Below are positions 49,901-61,900 of a DNA stretch of 64,000 nucleotides, one piece after another (within the stretch, counting starts at the first letter, position 1; every line of letters begins with the position of its first letter). The position numbers and the translations under genes are program-made. The stretch comes from Gibbula magus. Lineage: Eukaryota > Mollusca > Gastropoda > Trochida > Trochidae. The stretch lies in contig OW388299.1 of NCBI GenBank assembly GCA_936450465.1, positions 44,709,386 to 44,773,385 of the forward strand, given 5' to 3'. The notes beneath the pieces are model-generated. The model was not told the DNA's origin. It searched no databases and saw nothing but the letters and a program-made list of their open reading frames with translations.

Positions 49901-52900
49901 CTGATTATTCATTATCCAAATCTCGAATCCAGTGCTCACACTGAGCAAATACCAATTAGCTTGGTTCTTAATATTCAAATTTCTTCCTGGCAAAATAATT
50001 GTTTAGTTACTCCATCTCACGCAGTATCTCTCTGCTCATCACCAGCTTATATATGAATAATACTTAACACCAATTACCAGTTAAAGGCGTTAGACATTAA
50101 GTGGTTTATGTTGTATTTATTGTTTCATAGTAAAATAGTAAAAAGACTCAATTTGAGGGCTCTTTCTCGGTTTTCACAGTTACTGTTTTGAGTCCCAAAC
50201 GAAGTGCTAGCACTGAGTTCATCACTCATTATTCAAATCTCGAATCCAGTGCTGGCACCGAGTTAGTTATTCAAATCCCGAATCCAGTGCTGGCACCGAG
50301 TTAGTTATTCAAATCCCGAATCCAGTGCTGGCACCGGGTTCGTTATTCAAATCCCGAATCCAGTGCTTGCAATGAGTTAGTTATTCAAATCCCGAATCCA
50401 GTGATGGCACCGAGTTAGTTATTCAAATCCCGAATCCAGTGATGGCACCGAGTTAGTTATTCAAATCCCGAATCCAGTGCTGGCACCGGGTTCGTTATTC
50501 AAATCCCGAATCCAGTGCTTGAAATGAGTCAGTTATTCAAATCCCGAATCCAGTGCTGGCACCGGGTTCGTTATTCAAATCCCGAATCCAGTGCTTGAAA
50601 TGAGTCAGTTATTCAAATCCCGAATCCAGTGCTGGCACCGAGTTTGTGATTCAAATCCTGAATCCAGTGCTTGCAATGAGTTAGTTGTTCAAATCCCGAA
50701 TCCAGTGCTGGCACCGAGTTTGTGATTCAAATCCTGAATCCAGTGCTTGCAATGAGTTAGTTATTCAAATCCCGAATCCAGTGCTGGCACCGGGTTCGTT
50801 ATTCAAATCCCGAATCCTGTGCTTGCAATGATTTAGTTATTCAACTTCCATTTTCAAAATGGTACTAGCATAGTTATTCAACAGCTATTGTCAACCCGAA
50901 CTCAGTGCTAGCACTTGGTCGTTATTCAAATCCCAAACCCAGTGCTGGCAATGAGTTAGTTATTCAAATCCCGAATCCAGTGTTGGCACCGTGTTCGTTA
51001 TTCAAATCCCGAATCCAGTGCTGGCACTGGCTTCTGGTTGTTATTAACTTTGTTCTTATGTTAAAATTTCCTCTTGTTTAGTAACTCTATTTCATGCAGT
51101 ATCTACTCATAGTAAATCTTTACCTGTTTCTAAAATCAGGAATACTTCACATATTTCAAATACGATAATAGATGAAATATTTTCAAGAAATATTGATTAT
51201 TTAATGATTCAATTTGAGAAGCAGTCCACATTTGAAAAAAAATTATCAATAAGGACTCGTTTAATAGATGATTTTAAAATGTTTGAACTGTTAAATTTTG
51301 TATTTATCCATACATAAATGAAACCTGTATCCCGCAATTTTCCTTCAATTGAATTAATTAAATTGAAATTGAATTTTGGATTGGCATTTTGTAAAGTATA
51401 CATAAGAAGGTACATTTATATGATAATTTGTTTGGATTTTGTAACATTTTACACCGGAAAGAAATAATTCTGATTTTAATACAAATACTGACCAAGTTCG
51501 ACATAGACCATATAATCTGGAGTTGACATTTTTATTTAAGAGTATATTTACAAAATTTAAGATGAAGCCGTTCAAGACAAATAATATTTTCCAATCCACA
51601 TACTTCAGATGAATATGAGAGTATTGGTTGTACAAGTTGATCAAATAGTTTTAACTGACAATCAAGGGGGGTATCTAAAATATTAACTTTACGCAATAAT
51701 GCGAACATTGATCTTGAGGCTTGCCCATACAGGCGTTTAATACATTTACAGAAACGACCATTGTTACTAAATAAAATACCAAGATAAACATATTCTTTAA
51801 CAACATCAATATTATCACCATGAAAGGAAAATGTCGTTTTCTACATGTACCTTTAGAGAATATTATGATTTTCGTTTTTGAAATGTTGACTTTTAATTTC
51901 CAAAGCTAGCAATAATCTGAAAATACATCTAGAGCATGTTGAAGGCCTTCGCTTGACTCAGCTAAAATAACTGTATCGTCCGGCAGCATATAAAAGTAAT
52001 AATAACTTAACGTAAAGCATCAAATGCGGGTATGTGACCGGAGTGCCGTGTCATATCGTGTGACAGGTCCTATGTTTAAAGATTATTGTTGCTAAATGTG
52101 CTGCTTTTACTTTTTCAAAAGTGACCATGCCTTTTTCTGTGTTCATGGGAAATATGCACAGTAAGGCTATGCAATGTACTGCGATTGCTTTTGGCGCTCG
52201 TTTATGTGCAAGCGTGTACAGAACAAACAACGGGAATCCGACATTTTTAATATTTTCGATATTGAAATAAATCGCATTTATTATATTTGAGGCGTCATTG
52301 ACTTAATACCGTTGCAGTTAAAACATTGTTAATTACTTCAATATCCTTCTCTCCTGTATAAGTAAAAAGTATTAGGTAGTGTTGGTGCAGATGGAAATGT
52401 GTTGGTGCTAGCACTGAGTTCGGGTTGACAATAGCTGTTGAATAACTATGCTAGTACCATTTTGAAAATGGAAGTTGAATGACTAACTCATTGCAAGCAC
52501 TGGGTTCGGGATTTGAATAACGAACCCGGTGCCAGCACTGAATTCGGGATTTGAATAACTAACTCATTGCAAGCACTGGATTCAGGATTTGAATAACTAA
52601 CTCATTGCAAGCACTGGATTCAGGATTTGAATAACGAACTCGGTGTCAGCACTGGATTCGGGATATGAATAACGAACTCATTGCCAGCATTGGGTTCGGG
52701 ATTTGAATAACGACCAAGTGCTAGCACTGAGTTCGGGTTGACAATAGCTGTTGAATAACTATGCTAGTACCATTTTGAAAATGAAAGTTGAATAACTAAC
52801 TCATTGCAAGCACTGGGTTCGGGATTTGAAAAACGAACCCGGTGCCAGCACCAGATTCGGGATTTGAATCATGAATGACGACCAAGTGCTAGCACTGATT

Positions 52901-55900
52901 TCGGGATGGCATATAGCTGTTGTGCAAAAGTAAAACGGGTCACAGATTTAACTACTCTTGACTTTACAAAAAAAACGATGTTTAATAAATTGTTTACTTT
53001 AATAATTTTAACTAGTAATTTGTGAGAAAATAATCTGGATTTTATATGTTAGTATCTATTTATTATTGGTAGTGTGAAACCGGATGGATTGCAGTTACCA
53101 TTATGAAAGTGGAAAGTTGAATAACTAACTCATTGCAAGCACTGGGTTCGGGATTTGAATAACGAACCCGGTGCCAGCACCAGATTCGGGATTCGAATCA
53201 TGAATGACGACCAAGTGCTAGCACTGATTTCGGGTTGGCAATAGCTGTTGAATAACTATGCTAGTACCATTTTGAAAATGGAAGTTGAATAACTAACTCA
53301 TTGCCAGCACTGGGTTCGGGATTTGAATAACGAACCCGGTGCCAGCACCAGATTCGGGATTCGAATCATGAATGACGACCAAGTGCTAGCACTGAGTTCG
53401 GGTTGACAATAGCTGTTGAATAACTATGCTAGTACCATTTTGATTGTGGAAGTTGAATAACTAACTCATTGCAAGCACTGGGTTCGGGATTTGAATAACG
53501 AACCCGGTGCCAGCACCAGATTCGGGATTCGAATCATGAATGACGACCAAGTGCTAGCACTGATTTCGGGTTGGCAATAGCTGTTGAATAACTATGCTAG
53601 TACCATTTTGAAAATGGAAGTTGAATAACTAACTCATTGCCAGCACTGGGTTCGGGATTCGAATCACGAATAACGAATAACGAACCCGGTGCTGGCTTCT
53701 GCTTGCTACTTTTTTCTTGGTATTTTAAAGTTTTTTTTAAAAAAATTATTTCTGAGGGTTTCGAATAGATCGAAACCTGAAAAATTGTTTCGAACGACCC
53801 AGCTGCTTACTATGTAACAATTTTTTTAAAATATACTGTTGTATGTTACGTTTTTTTGCAACTCACGTAGAACTCGACGATAACATCAAATATCCATACC
53901 TTTGGAAAGATACTCAATTCTGAAGTCACTTCAATGCATGAAATACACCTTATTAGGGTCACGTAGACATTAAAGGCGCTTTAGCACGCCATTCTAACTG
54001 AAATAAAGTACTCTCACAAAAAGGTAAATTATTGGTACCCATGGCTAAAAAATACTACTGAATTAATAAAACGAGTTCTGAAACGAATGTGCATGGTTCG
54101 GTTCAGCCATGCGAGGCCATTTCCCACTGAGCGGCCATTTTAAGGTGAACATTGGTGAACCTTGATTTGGATGTAATTGGAAGCTTGGGTTAGACCAGGG
54201 TCATATATTACTACCTCTGTTTTTATGTCAAATCGTGAAATATAATATATAAACTTTAATATAAAAAATAATATTCATAAAAACGTACTACAACGCCTTT
54301 AAGTGTACAAATTTAGAATTCCCATTGGCCATGGTGCTGGTACATAAGATTCCAGCTCTCCAGTGCATGATTCTTGAGAAAAAATGAAAAACAAAATGGA
54401 CTCCATCTCGTCTTTCTGGCCTGATGAGTTAAACTAAAATATTTAAAGAAAGTGTTCTGTCGAGGAAATTGTTGATTAGTTTCATGATGAATTATGTGTT
54501 ACTTTGGGAATATTGTATCAATACATATGGTTTAGAATTCAAAAAGTCAAAACTAATGAAAATGCAGCATTTTTTCATTTCATGTAATGCAAAATACCAA
54601 GATGGCAGACACTTGGCGTTAGAACTCTATCTTCAGGAAGGATGCATTCCTTAGTCTACATTCACATACAGAAAAATGAAAGCCACGCCATTAAAACCAG
54701 TTTTCCTCTTTTTGGTGACTTAAATTACCGCCAGGTAACGGTGACATGCTTTTATAAAAGATATAATACAAATAAAAGATTGTTTCTACAGCTAGATCAT
54801 AAGCCCCTGTGTAATAGCAAATGGATTAATCGTGTCATCGATACCTGTTGCACCCTACCCGGTAGATTTCATGTGATACCCGACGTCTTCTCTCTTTTCA
54901 CGTAACGCGTCTTGCCAATAACGTCTCTTTTCACGTGCAAAGGTCCGTAACTAGTTTCTTGTTTCTAAAAGAAACGTAACCTTTCCTGACCCATTTTTAA
55001 AATCTTTACCTGAGGTCGTTACGTCTACAGACAGATAGAACGAGACAACCTCCAGTCTGATTAAAATCGACCTTGTTCCGAGGAATACAATTTGCAAAAT
55101 AATACATGATACGAACTGGCTCTGTAGATTCCTCTCCACAAGGTCTGAGAACATCCCGTATAGGCTTGTGTTCCGAACCAGTTTAGCGGAGATGAAGCCC
55201 AGTCAAATATCTGACCAATCACATCATAGTTGGTAAACGGTCGCCGTTTTGAAAGCATTGCGAACAGTCAAAAGGATAACTGTTTGGAGTTATCTGCCCC
55301 TAGCTTCTCGCACCGAAAGCTTTTGTTGGAGGTCTTGTGATTGGTTAACTGACATTGCGACAGAACATGCAAGCGTACGAGCTGTTATCAGATGGTTTAA
55401 CGAGGAAACCTCCGAACAATTTGAGTTCGTATCCCGGTAGATTCACTATTTTGTAATTTTTATTCTTCGGAAAACCGTCGATTTTAATCAGACTGAGACA
55501 ACCGCGATCCTTGTTTCGCTTGTAACTCAGTATTATGACTGGGGCTTTGTGCAATACCTATGTACAAATATTGAGGTCGCATGAAAGTGGAATATTGTTG
55601 TTTGAAATATAACATTCGGGTATATGCACATTACAATTATGAAAAATATTGCAAACGTTAGAGCAAAGGTTGTTGTATTAATTAATATTTTCATCTATAC
55701 AATCAGTTGCTTGCATATATGAGACAATCACTTTAAATCCGTATACAAATAAAATGTATGTTGTATACACTGACAGTTAGGGCCCGAGTCTGCACCGGCT
55801 GAACCACTATATTGTTTGAATTTAACGGCATCAATAACAACCCTTTAAACGCAACGATTCTTATAACACAACCAATGCCTTACAAAGGAGTTAAATTAAA

Positions 55901-58900
55901 TTTGAATCCTTTGCAATAAGAAAATAAGTTATTATCCCAAAAACTATTATTTTGCATCTCAAAACTGTAAACATGTAAGTTTTAGTTCATCTCCACCCCT
56001 AAAAACACACACACAAAAACAGGAACAAAAAAAAAGAAACAAAACCCTAACAAAAAAGAATTTTTTTGACTTAAACGATTTCAGATTTTGTAATTTTGAA
56101 GCACTTCAAGTCAGGGGTCCCTCTCATAATTATTGTTATAGCGTTTGATTAGCAATGGACAAAGGGATTGCTTTTCAGAAATCATCCATTCCGCCGTAAA
56201 TATGACATTTCATGTACATTATAAGCATAGTGTTTTTTGTTGCAGTGAACATGTAGAATGAAGAAACATGTTTATGGATACACAACCTCTTTATTCTGTG
56301 TAGGCGACGTTTCGACATAGATAATAAATTAATGTCGTTGATAAACATGCTTGACAACGACATTAATTTAGTATCTATGTCGAAACGTCGCCTACACAGA
56401 ATAAAGAAGTTGTGTATCCATAAAATTGTTCTTCATTCTTCATCACTTCAACTTCTAGAATGCCCATCAAAGAAGTGAACATGTACTCAAAAAATGGATA
56501 TAATTCTGTCACCCTCATGTTTCAGATGATAGCAATGGCGGACTCCGTCAGCGGAAGGACCCTGACAGCAACTCCGACTTCAAACAGATCGACGTGGATG
56601 AAGACGTCGTGCACATGGGCAGAAACGTCGGCCTCATCAGCGGCATCTCTCTCATTGTGGGGTCCATCATTGGTCAGTTCATGTTTATACTTGGTCAAAT
56701 GGTCAAGGATTACAAATAAATATGGTCAAATCTTCAAAGGTGTTTAACTAGTCCTGCTCCATGGCTGTGTAAAATTAAGAGCTTTTAATACAGTCTAGAT
56801 CTTTATTCAGCAAGTTTAGATAAACCGAATACTGAAATTATTAAAAATATATAATTAAAAGGATGAAGGTACCGTCATTATAAATATTCCATAGACTAAA
56901 TTTTCAATTCAATCGTTTATTGTTTCAAGGCCAGTTGACCCATAATACATTAGACATATACAAGAAAATATATACACATGCGTGTCAAAGGAATTCTCCT
57001 CGTACACGAAAAACATTGTATAGAAATTTTCCCAACATGAAGGTGTAGACATTTGAATTCATCAAACATTTTAGATCATTCATATTTTTGTTACTATTCA
57101 TAAATAATGGTATGTCATCACGAAATATTTGATACATTGGACAATAAAATATAATATGGATTTCATCTTCAGTTACTTTACATAATGAACATTTAGAATC
57201 AGGACTTTCGTAATCGCAAAAGCCTTTCCTAATACATTGTACTCCAAGTCGGTTATAACAGCTTCGAAACATAAGTAATGCTTTCCGGTATTGTGTATTA
57301 TTAAGTTCATAAATGTACAATTCGGCAATTAGTGAAGATTTTATCATGGAATAAAATTGCAAGGAAACTTTATCTGTAAGCTCCGCGTGTCAGTCTTGTT
57401 TGGCACAATCTATTAGTCTTTCCTTAAACGTCTTGAGGAAAAAATCTATATCTCCAACTCCCTGCTGTACCCAGACATGTCCAAATCCATAAGTAAATAG
57501 TAGTTGTTTTATATGAGATGCCCAGTTTGTACGTTTTCTGTCACATGTTTGTTTTAACATAAGATATGATTGATGTGGGTACCTATACGCTGGTAAGATA
57601 ATCAGTCTTAACCAATATCTAATACAATTTGTATAAGAGTTGACATACAAGGGATATCTCCCACATTCACCATACATAGCAACATTTGAAAAAGATTTAC
57701 TGACATTCAATACAAATTTACAAAATGATCGATGAACAATTTCAAGCTGTTTCATTTCCTTATATCCCCAAATTTCACTCCCATACATCAAAATTGGAAC
57801 AATCTTCATATCAAATATCTTAAATGCATCACGCATATTTATATCATATTTGCGGATTAGACTTTTTATGGGAAACATAGCTTTGTTAGCCTGTTGTGCT
57901 AAAATAGTACATGCTCTGGTCCATACCAGTTTAGGTGTCATCATAATACCGAGATATTTGTATGCATTTACCACTTCGATTTCTATATCATTATATGTCC
58001 ACTTCTCATATCTCGATAGTCTCCCCCCGTTTCGGAAGACAATCACTTTAGTTTTGTCAGTATTAATCTCCATGCCCCATTTCAAACAATAACTATGGAG
58101 AAAATCAAGTTGCTTTTGTAACTTCAAAGGAGTATCAGCAACTAATACGAGATCATCAGCAAATAGTAAAGATAGAATATTATACATGTCTTCAGTTATA
58201 AATATGCCATTATTAAACGCTTCGCTCATAGATTCAGACAGTTCCATAGACTAAATTTTAGTCTATTGTTCAACATCAATCAGTGTATGCTTATGGTATT
58301 ATGGTCATAGATAACCAGGTGTTTATCCCTTCAACATCAGTTAGTAAATGATAACATTATGGTCAAATGGTCAAAGGAATACAAATAAAATGGTAAAATT
58401 CTTCAACGTTGTTAATACCTATGTCGATCAGTACATGCATAAACAGTGTGTTATGGTCGAAATTCAAGGGTAAATTTCTAAACAGGTGTTTATCTTTTCA
58501 ACATCGGTTATACGAGATATATATATCCTCATCAGAGACATTAAAAATCGTCTTTATCCGACAGAAATATTCTGTTTTGAAAATCGAGTCTATTTTTTTG
58601 CCAGCCTAATTACAAGACTTTGTACCATACCAAATCGTGTGATTTAATTTTTTACATTTACTAACAAGTCTATTCACTAATTACAACCCTTTCTTTCCTT
58701 TTTCATATGTAATCCATACCAAATCTTATCCCCAGGTTCCGGAATCTTCATCTCCCCAAAGGGTGTCCTGTCTGACACCGGCTCTGTAGGACTCAGCCTT
58801 GTGGTGTGGGGTGCGTCTGGGCTCATCGCTCTCATGGGTAGGTCCATGTTCAATATACGTTCATAATCGGAAGATTGTCTTACTCTGAGGTAGTAAATAT

Positions 58901-61900
58901 GGACAAATGATGGATTTAGAAGTAGAAATCATCCATTCTAATGGCGAGCGCTTTCAGCTACATAGCCTCTTCAGGCCCAACTTCCAAACGCAAGGAATAA
59001 CTCTTGCCAGTTTGCATTACTGGCTGATTTAACCCTTGCGGTATTTCCCTAGCTTTGTTGTGTCAAAACAGTGAATCGCTGCACCAGAAATGCATAGCGG
59101 GCCTGGATTTCTAAACACAGATTTTGTAAGGAAATACTGCAAGGCCTAAATCAGCCAGTAATGGAGACTGGTGTCACTGCCTGTTGTATGATGTTATGCC
59201 TTGCATTGGGAAGTTGCTTCAGGCCATACCTAACGTCATTCTCTTCCCACAGAGGTTATTCCCTTCAGATTTCCGATCCGAGCCTCTGTTATAGAAGGGC
59301 TGGATTCTCCGGCTAAAGGGGAGTGTCCTGATTGGTGGCATTTGAATCTGGTTATGGGTTCAGATACGCCGTTGTAAAAGTGATATTTGCCAATGACGTG
59401 TCATAATGATAAAAATGTGTAAGATATACGTTTTCTTGTTTAATTTGTTTTCCCTCGAATATGCCATTTGATTTTGCGAAAACAATTGATCACAAACATG
59501 CTGATAAAATTTTAGTTTACAATGATTTTTTATAAATTATATAAACAGGTGCACTTTGTTATGCCGAGTTGGGTACACTGATTCGATTGTCTGGCGGCGA
59601 ATACGCATACATACGCGCTGGACTGGGCAACATTCTCGCATACCTATACGCCTGGACTTCAGTGATCGTCATACGACCTTCCACTATTGCCATCATCTGC
59701 CTCGTCTTCGCTGAATATGTGGCAAGTTTCTTTGAGATGTGCGGGCAACCACAGATTCCCAACAAGTTGGTCGCTGCAGTCGCTTTAAGTAAGTTATGAG
59801 GCAGGCAGCTATACTAAATCTATCAATGCATTCGAGATAACCGAGTTCTACATAACTCGAATGTATTGATATATTTAGTTTTCGCCCTAAAACCATGGTT
59901 TAAAGTCATCCCACGTGATATTTTCAAGATATACATATAATGAACTTTTGGGATGGTTTTACACCAGCACAGTTGAATTAAAGCATATTTGCCATATTAT
60001 TATATGCAGTTTAATATTTTTATTCGATCCTTTACATGATTATTGGAGAAATGTTTGTAATAACGAACAGTGCCAGGTTGACTGTTAGAATACAAATTAA
60101 TAATTTAATAATGTTTTGTTTGTTTTCATAATTGTCCATTTCCACAACCTTTACCCTATCTGTTGCAGTAACGGTTGCCATAGTGAACAGCTGGAGCGTG
60201 AAGCTAGCAGCTCGAGTACAGGTCGTCTTTACAGTTGCCAAACTCATTGCTCTTGTCATTATCATTATCGGTGGCATCGTCAAGATGGCCCAGGGTGAGT
60301 AAACAAATTTTGCCATCTTGTGGCGGTTTGGAGGGGGAATTCTGCATGTAAGTTTGAAGACAACCCTCCTACCTCCCCTATATACACTGGAAGCTGAATG
60401 TTTGGTAAAGAGAATAAGGGAACTAGAATTGGCCGAAACTCACGAAGTGTGGGTTTCACGTGATTTCTTTACTTCAACCATCGGGGTAATTGTGTCTGTT
60501 AGACTGCTTCAAATCCCCTGATTGTACCATGCACGTTTGATTAGAAAAGCACCTCAACTAGACTAGTCTGTATTTGCAGTTCAGTGTAGCAGGATGTGCC
60601 ATTTAGCAAGCCTCCCTGAGAATAGAGGATCGAAAACGGGTTTCGAAAACGGGTTTAGAAAGCGACTTCCGGTTCACAATCTAAAATACTACATAAACTC
60701 TGCTCCAAACATAATGTTGGACTATCTCTGCCTTGAACTATAAACGAATGCATATCAGAAACATGCTCCTTGACTCCCTTGATAATGTCTCATAAGACGT
60801 AAATGTAATACACCTAGAATTGACGCCTGTAAATTGTAAAACACGCACAAGGAAGACGACCTGGTTCCCGGGCTCGTTCCGCTTGCGCTACAGTGACACC
60901 AACACCAACATCAGCAACTCTTGAATTATCATAGTACGTCATAGAACAAGCAATAAAGACACATTCTACTAGTCTATGTATGTTAGTTAAGGAGATTCCC
61001 AAATGGGTTTTTTTTCTAAAATATTAACATATATTTCACATATTTAAAATGTTATTAGTTTGCTATCGTTTTATTACTCGTGGAATAAAATATATTTTGT
61101 TGGTGGCGACGTTTATTTTGCTCTTGAGTTTATAATTCATCATCTTTCAGCTAGCCTTAACACTCACTATCGGTTGATTAATTGTTTCAGGTAGTACTGA
61201 AGATTTAGCAACAGGGTTTGACGGTTCCACGACTAATCCCTCAGTTATCGCCCTTGCCTTTTACGGTGCCCTCTGGGCCTACGACGGCTGGTAGGTGCAT
61301 TTTAATCTTAAAAATCACACAATTAATCACAATATGATCGAGTGTTTATTTTGCAACAACATCTGGGCCATCATTTCCAACCAAAGTCGAAGAACAGTTG
61401 ATGCAGGGAAAGTATGTGACATTGCCCAGTGGTGGACTCAGAAATTTTGAAGTGGGGTGGTTGGGTGGGGCAACAACATCTGGGCCATCATTTCCAACCA
61501 GAGTTGAAGAACAGTAGGAGCAGTGAAAGTATGTGACAATGACCCGTGGTGGATCCAGAAATTTGAAGTGGGGTGGTGCGGTGGAGTTGGGTGGGAACCC
61601 CCTCTGGATATGCCACTGTTGCCAACCACAAAGAATGCAAAGGCAGTTCCTTCGGCAGGACACCTCATTGCTTCAGAAGGCCCTTTCAAAGATGATAGGG
61701 GTTCTCCAAAAGGTCAAACAATTAACAAAGCATATCATGGTTCTCTAATGAGGCAATCAAGGCTAGGCAGTATCGCTAAAAGACGAGGGAAACTGATCAA
61801 AGGTGCGATTTTCTACTAAGACAATGCGTTAGTTAACACCTCATCTATGGTCATGTTAATGATCTATGACTGGGTTTGAACCTTTTCAGCATTCGCCGGA

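Larger units (their letters stand above)
48472..53706. mobile_element. Foldback-like element of inverted satellite arrays
   Basis: A 5.2-kb element. About 65-bp terminal inverted repeats (left GCAACCAGAAGTTAGCACCG, right CGGTGCTGGCTTCTGCTTGC) are flanked by TACTTTTTTC at 48463-48472 and 53707-53716, a 9-10 bp target duplication. Inside, about 38-bp satellite units lie in one orientation at 50210-51030 and in the opposite one at 52390-52920 and 53105-53703. The spacer holds a LINE relic. There is no transposase. Arms of tandem repeats resemble foldback/Galileo elements; the target length also fits Mutator-like or P-like enzymes. Confidence 0.82.

Noticed and set aside
56460..56747. ATG at 56460 as SLC7 start
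   Set aside because: That frame differs from the frame encoding TM1; the sequence before 56526 ends in TTTCAG and is intronic.
61438..61689. 83-105 codon minus-strand frames
   Set aside because: Fall on a tandem duplication in an SLC7 intron; GC-rich simple words keep the frame open.
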